Shown here: positions 1 to 9,358 of the stretch, one piece after another
How positions within the stretch are numbered: the stretch's first letter is position 1
Layout of the letters: each line of letters opens with the position of its first letter
Origin: Leptodontidium sp. MPI-SDFR-AT-0119
Lineage: Eukaryota > Ascomycota > Leotiomycetes > Helotiales > Leptodontidiaceae
Assembly: GCA_020726505.1 (NCBI GenBank)
Contig: JAHLEZ010000004.1
Span: forward strand, 3,410,001 to 3,474,000
Reading direction: 5' to 3'
DNA length: 64,000 bases
The notes under the pieces: generated by a model
Seen by the model: only the letters and a program-made list of their open reading frames with translations
What the model was told of the DNA's origin: nothing
Databases searched by the model: none
Position numbers and translations under genes: made by a program

Positions 1-307
1 GGAGAGTACGTTGGTTTTGTTCGCTTACTTCATTATTATTCGTTCGACATCCATCCACCTCGTGACCAGGCTAAACTCAAATTCAGATCGAAAGCGACTG
101 TGCTAAACCAACCCGGCTGAGGCTTCCTGCTTCGGTGAGATCGTCAACCATACTTAGAACCACGACTCAAGTCGACAAAATCACTCTTCTTCGCCTTTCT
201 CCAACACAGCTTAAACATTGCCATCTCTTACGCAATCGACAAACAGCTTTACTGAATCAGCAATTGTTGCCATCCCTACATTAGAGAATGGAAGAACTTA
301 CAGGCGA
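1..307. other. 3' flank of MFS gene, no gene seen
   Basis: This is the stretch downstream of the MFS gene, which runs on the minus strand. Composition is ordinary and I see no reading frame or repeat worth naming. It probably holds the 3' UTR and terminator of the transporter. Confidence 0.5.
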
Positions 308-2035
308 CTACTTTCCTTCCCTTTGAGTAGCGGCAGTACGACGCCTGCGGGACTCGACTGGTGCAGCAACTTCATTTGTCATGTACGCTGAAGTTGACCC
401 GTACAATAGAGCAAGAACTGCGCTGAGGGCGCTCCAAGCAATCAGGACATACCAGATGTAAGAGAAGCTCTTCGCATAGGCATTCCTTGAAGCTGTCTGG
501 ACAGCGTCCAGAACGATCGGGGTAGCACCTGGAACGGAAGTGGGATCCCCTGTTATAATCCCGGTAAGTAGGCTCGGTAAGCTAGATGGCGGTAGTCCTG
601 CAGTGATTGCAGCATTGGAGATAGCAGCAGGAAGGTAAATTTTGAGTTTGGACCGATAGACCTGGCCGTAGATGGTTGTCGCAAGTGCTCCTCCAAGAAA
701 GCCAGCTGAGGTTCCGATGCAAACGCCCGTGGCGATGTATCGGTTCGGGACCGCAAGGCCTGAAATGACGGTCAACAGCATAGCCTCACCTCCAACAGCA
801 ATCCCCATAAATGCGCACGGAAAGAACCAGGTGACAAAGCCAACATTTGGCTTCACCAGCACACACAGGCCTCCACCGAGGGCCATAAGCATGATAGAAG
901 CAAAAATGAGCCACTTAATCTCTTTAAAGAACCGTAGCAGACCACCAGCAAGAAACGCGCCCAACATTGCGGAGACCGTAAAAGGCAATTGCCAAACTGC
1001 TGTCCTGGCGCCATCGGTTCCAAAGACAAAGACCGCAACTTGGGGTAAAAACGCTTGACCTCCGAATAGCGCAATGCCGCCCACGATGCGTATAACCATG
1101 GTGATAGGGAAGTTGCGGTCTTCGAAAAGGGCGTGCGGCAGCAAGCCGGTTGATGTTCCTTTCCATTCCCAAAGGATGAAGAGGAAGATGGAGATGGTAC
1201 CTGGTACCAATGGTCCCAACACCATTGGAGAGCTCCATGGGTACGGATTGTCCCCATAGTTCATTCCAACCAAAAACAATGACATGGCAGCGCCGGCAAG
1301 AAAGAGCCCAATCCAATCAAACTTTCGTAGTTGTTGCACCGTGGTGAGACCCTCAGGATTTGGGCGGGGCATAGGGTGAAAAAAGAGAACGAGTCCTATC
1401 GCACCCAAAGCCCAAAATGCGGCGCCCATGTAGAATCCGATACGCCATCCGTCAAGACTTCCACCATATCCATGCTGGATAAAGACGCCCTCAATAATTG
1501 GCGCCGCAATGAAGGAACCAGAACTGATCAAGGTGCAAAACGCCATAACTATAGTTCGCTGCTTCTTTGGTACGATTTCTTGAACGGTCGGGCTCGCTAG
1601 AAGGCTGCAGCCGACGGCCACGCCAGTCAGAACTTGACCGCCAATAACAACAGTTAAGGTATTTGCGCAGCCTCCGATCAACATTCCAGCGACTCCCGAG
1701 GCACAGGCAAAGAGTAAGAATTGGCGGCGACCAAAAACATCAGAAGCATCTCCAATGATGATCGAGATGACAGCAGGGAGGACCTGGACGGCTGTAGCAA
1801 TCCAGTTCGCGTTGTTGGTTTCCGTTGGAAATCGAGCAGCAATGAAAGCGATGGCGGAGATCGGCACTAACTGTGCCCAGGAAGCCGTAAACATAATTAC
1901 ACAAAGCGACAACAAGTTTCCGAGAAGTTCAACGGTCCACACAAAGTCGCCCGGTTCTATCAAACTCTCGGGCTCGACAATATACTCCTGGAGCCCCGAG
2001 GCTGCACTGGACTTTTCCGCCTGCGCAGTCGCCAT
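308..2035 (-). CDS. MFS transporter, TRI12/drug-efflux-like (DHA2-type)
   Basis: A 575-residue polytopic membrane protein, intronless as read. After a ~35-residue hydrophilic N-terminus come about 14 hydrophobic segments, the usual count for DHA2/TRI12-type fungal exporters. The MFS loop 2-3 signature is clear at residues 95-104 (GDASDVFGRR), and the tail is short and basic (ESRRRRTAATQREGK). The family exports toxic or specialised metabolites through the plasma membrane by proton antiport; the substrate cannot be read here. The frame stays open 70 codons upstream of the chosen ATG at 2035, but that extension is not transporter-like and the family normally starts with a short soluble stretch, so I start at MATAQAEKSS. 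The nearest neighbour is a tannase-family gene on the opposite strand, so the two could share a regulatory interval of about 1.5 kb. No frameshift or nonsense codon is present. Confidence 0.9.
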   Translation of the reverse strand: MATAQAEKSSAASGLQEYIVEPESLIEPGDFVWTVELLGNLLSLCVIMFTASWAQLVPISAIAFIAARFPTETNNANWIATAVQVLPAVISIIIGDASDVFGRRQFLLFACASGVAGMLIGGCANTLTVVIGGQVLTGVAVGCSLLASPTVQEIVPKKQRTIVMAFCTLISSGSFIAAPIIEGVFIQHGYGGSLDGWRIGFYMGAAFWALGAIGLVLFFHPMPRPNPEGLTTVQQLRKFDWIGLFLAGAAMSLFLVGMNYGDNPYPWSSPMVLGPLVPGTISIFLFILWEWKGTSTGLLPHALFEDRNFPITMVIRIVGGIALFGGQAFLPQVAVFVFGTDGARTAVWQLPFTVSAMLGAFLAGGLLRFFKEIKWLIFASIMLMALGGGLCVLVKPNVGFVTWFFPCAFMGIAVGGEAMLLTVISGLAVPNRYIATGVCIGTSAGFLGGALATTIYGQVYRSKLKIYLPAAISNAAITAGLPPSSLPSLLTGIITGDPTSVPGATPIVLDAVQTASRNAYAKSFSYIWYVLIAWSALSAVLALLYGSTSAYMTNEVAAPVESRRRRTAATQREGK

Positions 2036-3553
2036 GTTGACTTGTCCGTTCTTATTTCTTTTGTAGCACACTAGTCTTTGGTAAGATGAGCTCCAGAGAT
2101 GAGTAATTGTGTAGCCAGGTGGGTAGATCAACCAGGACCAGCTCCTAGGCTCAGCAAAGAAAGGATATTGAAGGTTGGAGATGACTTGTGTCAAGATGTC
2201 CAGACAGGATACACTGAGTGTCCTGGGCATATAACACACGTTCATCTATCAACGTTGAGCGTGGAGCGGATGTAAGAGAATAAGTAGACGATATTTTGGT
2301 CTGTGGACTTCTGCATGCTTCCGGCCTAACGGAAGCCCTATTTTGACTTACCAATAGCTAAACAAATTTCGGACTAAGATGCAAACCAAGAACCTTACAC
2401 CAGAGGGGTTCTAACATGACCGGAACAACCGGTTGTCCTGGACAATGACAATGTAATGTTTGCCGTCAACCGAAAATGTAGATGCCAATGGCGGGGTCAG
2501 CCAGTCTGTCTCATCTTGGCAGGGGGTGATCCGGCACGGCAGGGCTCCCCATGACCCTGCATTACAGCAATGTCCATAACTAGCTTCAATAATTTTTCGG
2601 CTTTTTTTTTTACCGAGCCTCACCAAAAGTTTAAAAGCTCGAAATTACGACCCTCCGACTACACTCTCTACGTAATATATCAATAAATAAAAGGTTGATA
2701 ATCGTATAGGTTAACATTAATTTAGTAACTTTATGTCTTTACTTCATCGTGCAGCGTATTATATAAGAAGAAATAATTGATTTCTTAGAAACTGCACTTT
2801 TCGACTCCCGTGAGCATAAAAGAGCCGCAAGGCCAAGGCACTCTTATAACATCACGATTAATACGATGCACGTAAAATCCTTTAAGGGAAGTATACTTTA
2901 ACATGTCGCGATTAATTCTACGTTTACAGTTTTTTATTTGAAAGCGTTGTGAAGGTGTAATATCTTGAGGCGTTTTCAAATATTTGGTGGAAACTGAGAA
3001 ATTCGCGAGGCTGTGTGAGAATTGGCCCCGCACGATTGAAGCTAGTTATGGACATTGCTGTACCCCGCGATTCGCTACACTGATAATGCAGTGGTCGACG
3101 TCGAACAAGCCAAGCGCCGTCGCACGGCTCAGATAATGATCAAGGATCTGATATGAGGGTGGAGAAGTTTATGAGGTCCGGCCACCCGCAAGACAAAGCA
3201 GTAGACGGCAAACTTCGGTAGGCAAACACGGCAAAGGCTTAGTTGAGTCCTAGGCCCGTGTTTCGCCCAGTGAACCACTTGCCTCCTTGTGACCGAGTCC
3301 AAAGCCGAATTCCCGCGCTCCGTGAGAGGCAGCTCGCGAGCTTCTTGATTAGGTTGACTGCAAACCCCTCCCAGTATCCTGTCTTGCGGGTGTTAAATGC
3401 GGCATCTATTTCCCAAGTGGAAGCATACATAAGGAGCTATAGGAACCATCATCAGGCCGTGAACAGCACAGTTCTGCCTCTCCTTGCATATTTGTCCCTC
3501 CTGATTATCTGCTTGTCTCCTCCGGACGTGCCATTCGTCTGTCATCTCTACAA
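2036..3553. other. Divergent intergenic region between MFS and tannase genes
   Basis: This 1.5-kb gap separates two divergently transcribed genes and should contain both promoters. It is interrupted by a MITE-like element at 2565-3060 (own entry). No convincing coding region: the open frames at 2785-3033 and 3243-3572 match no family I recognise. The pyrimidine-rich stretch at 3470-3550 just before the tannase ATG could be a promoter/5' UTR tract. Confidence 0.6.
2565..3060. mobile_element. Tc1/mariner-type MITE with 26-bp perfect terminal inverted repeats
   Basis: Positions 2565-2590 (beginning CAGCAATGTCC) are the exact reverse complement of 3035-3060, and both ends are flanked by TA (2563-2564 and 3061-3062). 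A TA target duplication plus CAG-type ends is the hallmark of the Tc1/mariner superfamily. The element is about 496 bp, too small for a transposase. The 82-codon open frame inside it (2785-3033, minus) shows no DDE motif. It is therefore a non-autonomous derivative. The interior is AT-rich and may have been mutated, but the ends are identical to each other. It sits in the shared promoter interval of the MFS and tannase genes. Confidence 0.85.
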
Positions 3554-5182
3554 ATGTTGCCAGACTGGCTAATGGGGGCCATGGGCCCGGCCCCAGCCTT
3601 GTTCAGCTCTGGGTCGTTTCAGTCACCGCTTGCGACGGACGCCATGTGCAACCCAGCTGCGCTCACACTCCCTGCTATGAGTGGAATCCAAGTCCTCTCC
3701 ATCAGCGCAAACAAAAGGGAGAATTATACGTTTTTTCTCAACCCACTGTTGGGCGTCCCGCAAGCCCCTGTCCCAGATCTCAACTTTTGCAACGTTACTG
3801 TTACCTACACGCATCCCGGCTGGAACGACCTCATTAATGTCGTGACGTATCTTCCGACCGAGAACAAGTGGAATGGAGTATTCTTGGGGATTGGGGGAGG
3901 TGGCTATATTACTGGGGGAGAGGAAGCTGCACAGTTCATAATGGTCCCGAGTTTGAGTCAGAACTACGCCGTCTCTACCACAGACGGGGGACACACGCAA
4001 TCTGTTGAAGAGTCAATTGGATATACAAACTCGTGGGCCTTATCGAGTCCTGGCAACGTCAATTGGCCACTCCTCGTAGATTTTGCCCATGTTGGGCTGC
4101 ACGACATGGCAACAATCGGCAAGGCGGTGACGGAAGCTTTCTACGAGTCTCCTCCAAAATACTCCTACTTTGTTGGCGGCTCAACGGGAGGCAGGCAAGG
4201 GCACATGCTTGCACAACGATATCCGAAAGATTTTGACGGTCTTCTTGCATTTGCGCCTGCCATACACTGGTCCAAGTTCATTTTCACCAATATTTACCCT
4301 GCTTTTGTCATGGAAAGTATGAAGGTGTATCCCCGGCCGTGCGAAATGAGGGCTATTCAGAAGGCTGCCTTGTCTGCCTGCGACGATTTAGATGGCGTAG
4401 CAGACGGCATTATTTCCCGACCTGGACTTTGTCGTTTTGACCCCCATACACTCGTCGGCAAGAGTTTTGAATGCGATGGCGCCAAGACTACGTTCTCATC
4501 TGCTGGAGCCAACGTCGCAGAAGCGGCATGGAATGGTCCACGAAGCGCGACTGGCGAGTTCCAATGGTATGGCTTCACTTACGATGCCGATATATCGATG
4601 CCCGTCATCGGAGTTGCTTCGACCGAATGCAACGCTGACGGTCTCTGCAAGGCTGTCCCGTTCCCACTTTCGGACGTGTGGGCCAGATATTGGGTAAAAA
4701 AGGACCCAGACTTCGACATGAAGTCCATAACGCACGAGGAATGGGACGAACTATTCCATGCGTCGGTCAGTGAGTATGAGTCCGTCATCGGCACGTCTGA
4801 TCCAGATCTTTCCGCATTTAGAAGGGCTGGTGGAAAGATGATCAATTGGCACGGAATGGCAGATCAAGCGATTCCAGTGAATGGCAGCGTCGACTACTAC
4901 GAACGGGTCCTGAAGAAGGATCCCAAAGCGCAAGACTTCTACCGTTTATTCTTGGCGCCAGGTGTATCCCACTCCCTGGACTCCGGGGTGGCTCCGCAGA
5001 TCCCAGACATGATCAAAATCATTAGGGATTGGGTGGAGAATGGGAAGGCCCCTGAGACTCTGCGTGCTATCGGCGCCATTCCTAATGGCAAAAGGCAAGA
5101 GAGGGATATATGCATGTACCCGCGCGTTCAGCATTACGTGGGCGGCGATGCATCGAAACCCGGGGCATTTACTTGTGTGTAG
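3554..5182 (+). CDS. Tannase/feruloyl esterase family protein, atypical (lacks the active-site cysteine pair)
   Basis: A 542-residue alpha/beta-hydrolase of the tannase family, which hydrolyses galloyl or feruloyl esters and is usually secreted. The nucleophile elbow is GGSTGGRQG with Ser210. Candidate partners are Asp437 (HGMADQAIP) and His473 (GVSHS). The acidic metal-binding loop typical of the family is present (DDLDGVADG, residues 278-286). In characterised fungal members the catalytic Ser is preceded by Cys and the His followed by Cys, and these form a disulfide (CS-D-HC motif). Here the positions are Gly209 and Ser474, so both halves are gone. No signal peptide is evident at this start; a missed upstream exon could supply one, since hydrophobic residues are encoded just upstream in another frame. 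Length suits the family. The gene is divergent from the MFS transporter. Confidence 0.85.
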   Translation: MLPDWLMGAMGPAPALFSSGSFQSPLATDAMCNPAALTLPAMSGIQVLSISANKRENYTFFLNPLLGVPQAPVPDLNFCNVTVTYTHPGWNDLINVVTYLPTENKWNGVFLGIGGGGYITGGEEAAQFIMVPSLSQNYAVSTTDGGHTQSVEESIGYTNSWALSSPGNVNWPLLVDFAHVGLHDMATIGKAVTEAFYESPPKYSYFVGGSTGGRQGHMLAQRYPKDFDGLLAFAPAIHWSKFIFTNIYPAFVMESMKVYPRPCEMRAIQKAALSACDDLDGVADGIISRPGLCRFDPHTLVGKSFECDGAKTTFSSAGANVAEAAWNGPRSATGEFQWYGFTYDADISMPVIGVASTECNADGLCKAVPFPLSDVWARYWVKKDPDFDMKSITHEEWDELFHASVSEYESVIGTSDPDLSAFRRAGGKMINWHGMADQAIPVNGSVDYYERVLKKDPKAQDFYRLFLAPGVSHSLDSGVAPQIPDMIKIIRDWVENGKAPETLRAIGAIPNGKRQERDICMYPRVQHYVGGDASKPGAFTCV

Positions 5183-5934
5183 GAGCAAGCGTAGCGCCAG
5201 AATGTCTCAATGTACTCATGTCGTCCAAATCAAACGTCTGCAGACGAGCTCAATCACAAACGTCTTTCCAAACCAAAGTCCTTTCTGTAATAAACCAAGG
5301 CTGTTGGCGATTATCGTGCTCTAGTCCACAACTGGCTGCATCAGCTCTCATACTGCATGTCATCGCAGCCTCTCCCCAATCACCACCTCAGCGTACTCTA
5401 CATTCCCAATCCTCTTCTCCTCTTCAGCGTTTAACCTCTCCATAAAACCATTCTAAACCCAACAAAGGACTTACCCCCGCCGTCATCACCGCAATTCCTG
5501 CATAGGTGGTGTAATGCAGCTACGACGGCCGACGGTCTTTGTTCTTTTGGGAGTGGGCATGTCGGACTGCTGTTGTCTCTTCAGACGAATTCTCTGGACA
5601 GCGCGGACCCTGCATGAGGCTTTTGTGGCAATTAGCTTGGTCTCGAACCCATTTCGCCTTCTATTGTACTTCGTAGTCGGGGTAATAGCTGTCACTGCAG
5701 GGGGGTGCTACTTTAATTTAAGTAGGTAACAATGCTCAGAATTTGGAAACCCTATTGGACAATTTCCCCTGTTATCGAAGAACTATCTAGAAGTCTTGGC
5801 TACAACTATTCCCCCGACTACCAAAGTACGAAAGGGGGTTTGCAGTGGGTCTCGTACACCCCCCTGTTTCTGCCGTATTCTATAGCTATTTACAGTAATG
5901 ATTTACTATCCAGAAGGTCCCCCTTTTCTCAACC
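5183..5934. other. Intergenic; contains one arm resembling a MITE found at 29 kb
   Basis: No gene is convincing in this stretch. At about 5829-5858 the sequence (GAAAGGGGGTTTGCAGTGGG followed by TCTCGTACAC) closely resembles the terminal repeat of the hairpin element at 29031-29182, but I find no matching opposite arm, so it looks like a truncated copy. A GTAAGT donor on the minus strand near 5470 hints at an unrecognised small gene, which I could not assemble. Confidence 0.4.
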
Positions 5935-6288
5935 TAACCTTCTCTAACCTTCTCGGCATTGTATTAACGAAATCTATTAATTATTTCAATAAATATTTCG
6001 TTTTCCCAGATATTTATTATAACTTTCTTTATGTCTTTAAGAGCCCAACCGCCGTGAGGATTCCTATTCCTTAGCTTTTGCTTTAGAATCCTCTAAATAT
6101 TCTTAATTAGATTTAAGTCTAGCGAGCAAGGAGGCCACTTAATTGAGTATATATAACATTCCAAACGTACGGCATTACAAAACCCGCGGTTATAATTTAT
6201 ATTAGTCTTCCCGTGAACCTTACTATTATCCTCTACGCAAAAGAAGTCTCTTAGTTGCTCAAATATCTCCTTCAACAGGCCTCTTAAC
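5935..6288 (-). pseudogene. Tc1/mariner transposase relic, C-terminal part
   Basis: Reading the minus strand from about 6270, the translation contains VEDNSKVHGK, the second catalytic Asp block (usually ED/DNxxxH). About 30 codons on comes IKWPPCSLDLNLIKNI, which corresponds to the conserved WPxxSPDLNPIEN block carrying the third catalytic acid. The next codon is TAG where the family has Trp (ENxW). The frame then continues with a basic C-terminal tail down to about 5935. The N-terminal DNA-binding half and first catalytic Asp are absent, because the sequence switches to a permease relic at about 6288. The Trp-to-TAG change is what RIP produces from TGG. It could belong to the same lineage as the nearby MITE, but I could not match the ends. 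Confidence 0.75.
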
Positions 6289-6858
6289 AACGCAGCTGGC
6301 CGAACATTCTGGACTCTATCCCGAGACAATGCCACACCATTCGCGCCCTTCTTCGCAACCATTAGCCCCTTCTTCCACAACCCATTCAACGCAACTGTTC
6401 TGTGCGGAGTAATCTGCACACGCATGGGCTGCATCTACGTCGGATCAACCGTAGCATTTAACGCCTTCGTGGGCTCCTTCATCATCCACTCCACACTCTC
6501 CTACCTCTGCGACATCCTCCCTAATCTCATCAACGGCCGCAAGAACATCTAGCCTAGCTAGTTCTGGATGCACGGCGCCATCGGGTGCATCGTCAACGGC
6601 ATCAGCTGCTTGTACATCATGGCCTTCATTGTCATCTTCTGCTTCCCGTATTATGCGCCGTTTAATCTCGCGGCTATAAACTAGTCGTCGTTAATTACGG
6701 GTAGATTGACGCTGTTTGTTACTAGGTTCTGGTTTTAGAGGCAGGGTGATTATTAGGGTCCGAGATTGGTGAGGTTAGATGAGGCGGCGTTAGCGAAGGA
6801 TGCTGCGTAACAGCCATTTAAGGAGATTCCGCTATTAGATAGATATGAGTATTTGTAA
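6286..6858 (+). pseudogene. Amino-acid/choline permease (APC superfamily) relic, 3' part
   Basis: One plus-strand frame from about 6286 to a TAA at 6856 gives the second half of a fungal APC permease: AGRTFWTLSRDNATPF, then PFNATVLCGVI, then GSTVAFNAFVGSF with a following SYL, then an R-K segment, IVIFCFPYYAP, and YxGP near the end. These match the GABA/choline permease pattern (xSRDxxxPF, PxNA, GSTxAFxA, YxGP). At least six in-frame TAG/TAA codons occur, several at positions that are Trp in the family. The 5' half is missing and the relic abuts the Tc1 fragment at about 6288. It is not functional. Confidence 0.75.
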
Positions 6859-7173
6859 TAAGGTTTTTGTGCTGTAGACTACTTGCTATATAAATTGTAT
6901 ATTGCAACAATTAAATTGTCCATATTGGTTCATCCTTGGCGCTTTTTATCTCCTTACAGAAGGGTCTTGAGTCGTCTTCTTGGGCTGTCGGTGTTTTTTC
7001 CCCCCAAATCGACATCAATATTGCTGTTTTAGTGTTTCCTGCACCTGATGGTACATATGGACAGTGTCTATTCATAATTATATATTTACATTAAAACTCT
7101 ATTGTCCATATGTTACTCTAAACCTTTGAGGGGCATCTCGTTAACCGCAGTAAGAAAAAAATCTATCATCTAT
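6859..7173. other. AT-rich intergenic, no gene seen
   Basis: About 315 bp of AT-rich sequence between the permease relic and the stop codon of the DUF3112 gene. It probably includes the 3' UTR of that gene. Confidence 0.5.
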
Positions 7174-8227
7174 TTACTTATCCGCCTCTGCGGCATTCTT
7201 GTTCTGCTTCAAAGCCGGTACACTTTCCCCGCCCGAACTAGATAACCTCTCATCCATCTCCTCACCCTCTTGTGCGACATCCCTTAACTTCTTATAATCA
7301 CCAGCCTTGGCACTTCCATTCGGAACCCAGAACATGCGGTCAAACCTCGTCAAAAGGAAGCCATAGATAACTACAATCTCAAAAGCAAACTCAATGATAT
7401 AGAACGCCGCCTTCGAATCGAACCAAGCTGGGTTTGAAGCTGGCCGGGCGTCGGTCCAAGCCGTGCCGAAACGGAAGCCGATGATGAACAGGACGAAGAA
7501 CATCATTACACAGAGGATCGTGGTTTTCCGTTTGATGGATCCGGCGCCGAAGTTCTCTGGGGGCGAGGTTCGAGGAAGGAAGATGGAGAGTGAGAGGATG
7601 ACCAGGGAAGCTACGTTGAAGAGAAGCATGATGAGCGAAGACGCGCGTTGAATCCAGAGCGCCACATTCTTGATCTTCGCATCAAGCGTATAAAACGACT
7701 CGATCGTAAACGAAATCGTCAACACAAACGCGACAAAGAGCGTAATATACAGCCCCTTACACGCCATCCTCAGTCCTTTTTTCCACCCGAATTCCGGATG
7801 CGTGGCTCGGAATAGGCGTAAGGAGAGCAGAAGCATGACGACGTACGCGACCAGCACACCAGCTGCTGAGAAGATCATCGAGGCGATCACGACGCTTGCG
7901 TTGTTAGGTCGTGTAGCCCATACGATTCGTAGGACGAAGGTTGCGTTGCGTGCCATGCAGAAGCCGAACATGGCCCAGGACATGAGGAATTTGTGCCCGC
8001 GTTTGCGGTTCAGTTGGAAGACTGTCATGTGGCTTATGGCGCCGAGGACGTAGATTGCGAGGAACACGGCGCAGATTGGAATGTCCAGGCCGACGGTGGG
8101 ATGGCCGCCGACTAAGGCGATGGCGGTTGGGACGTAGGGAGGCTGTGAGGGAGAGTCAGTGAGTTTCATTTGAGTGTTTGGATGGAATGAAACTTACACC
8201 CGAAGGTGTATCTTGGGTTTGTGCCAT
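7174..8227 (-). CDS. DUF3112-family integral membrane protein (family C GPCR-like annotation), two exons
   Basis: Encodes about 332 residues with seven hydrophobic segments and a hydrophilic, acidic C-terminus. The N-terminal GGHPTVGLDIPICAVFL and the segment RRGHKFLMSxAMFGFCMAR fit the fungal DUF3112 family, sometimes annotated as family C-like GPCR; function is unknown. The first Met in the long open frame (8169) lies inside an intron. A better model starts at ATG 8227 (MAQTQDTPSG, exon 1 = 8198-8227), followed by a 55-nt intron (8143-8197) with a GTAAGT donor, a CTGAC branch site and a CACAG acceptor, and joins in phase 0 to exon 2 (7174-8142) at PPYVPTAIALVGG. Coding capacity is intact. 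Orientation is the same as the two secreted-enzyme genes to the right, with about 1.1 kb between. Confidence 0.85.
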
Positions 8228-9034
8228 ACTGATCGTGCCAGTAGCTATGAGTGTTCAAGGAAAAGATCTCCAGAAGTTAAGGAGGCACTAGAGAAGAAGA
8301 CGGTTTGGCAGTGTGTAAAAATCGACAGATGGTCGAAGTTGTCCTGGGAATTAAAAGAGTGTGAATTCTTGAAGAAGATGTAAATTCTCTCTAGTCGCAG
8401 CTTGAAGGTCACTGGCTGGTCTCCAAGCGCCATGTACCTGGGGCACAGAGATATATAAATGGTATCTGGCAGGTCTCGGCCTTCGGACTGGACTTTGGAG
8501 CTTCGAAAGACGCTCCAGTCCAGAACGCGAGGGGCACAGCCACATATCATCTTAGTCAACCAAAGAGAGTCCTGGTCTCATCATGAAAGTGGATAGTCAA
8601 AGTGGAGTTCACCGGCGAAAGGAGAAAGGAATTCATATCTCGGCTTCCGTTGCGGTCTAACAATTCCAGCTCGCCACTCTGAGGTTCGGCTTCCGTCTCG
8701 GGCCAAGACATGGATGGATTCTTGATGACTACAAGTCCCGTGGAGAGCCGGACCTTAGACCGGAACTACCAACTCATACCTAAGAGAAAAATGTCTCTTG
8801 ACACTTGCAGCGAGTCAGAAGGGTAGGCTGTGAGCACTTGGCAGTGGGTTCTGGTAATGGTTGTCTGGACGAGTTCATCCGTGTGAATCTGGGTTCCGGG
8901 AAGAGGTGTGATCCGATATCTGGGCAAATTACCTCCATATGTATCGTATCTCCTGTAAGATAACTGAGAAGGAACGCAGGGAGAGATCCCCGCCATGCTA
9001 CGATAGTCACGGACTTATACAGCATGTAAAAAGG

Positions 9035-9070
<36 letters not shown>

Positions 9071-9358
9071 CCGATATCTGGGAGATTGGGACGAAGAGTG
9101 GAAAGATGGGGGGGGGGAGGTTGTCATGTGGAGGTTTTGTGAATTGGGGATGGTGTTGTTAATCAGTTATGGGACGATGAGGGAGTCTGGATTCACAAAT
9201 AAATTGACGTCCAGTTGGAAGATTCACTATCATATTGTTGAAACTTGATAGGGATCTAAGTATAAGTAACCCTGTCCTCTACTCCTATATACAATGCAAA
9301 CAACATCACCTCACATCGACGCCCCCGATTTGCTGGTGGAGTGGACACTCTCCCACGC
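8228..9358. other. Intergenic, promoter of DUF3112 gene plus microsatellite
   Basis: No gene is visible. The stretch holds the presumptive promoter of the DUF3112 gene, an AAT microsatellite (own entry), a 10-G run near 9108-9117 and two copies of CCGATATCTGGG (near 8911 and 9071) around the microsatellite. Open frames here translate low-complexity sequence only. Confidence 0.5.
9035..9070. repeat. (AAT)12 microsatellite
   Basis: About twelve uninterrupted AAT units lie between two short CCGATATCTGGG copies. It is unmutated and likely polymorphic between isolates. Confidence 0.95.

Noticed and set aside
308..2245. MFS protein of 645 residues starting at 2245
   Set aside because: The first 70 codons are not transporter-like; the ATG at 2035 gives the normal N-terminus.
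9035..9070. AAT repeat as the tail of a LINE insertion
   Set aside because: No LINE coding sequence or 3' UTR hairpin lies next to it, so it is treated as a plain microsatellite.
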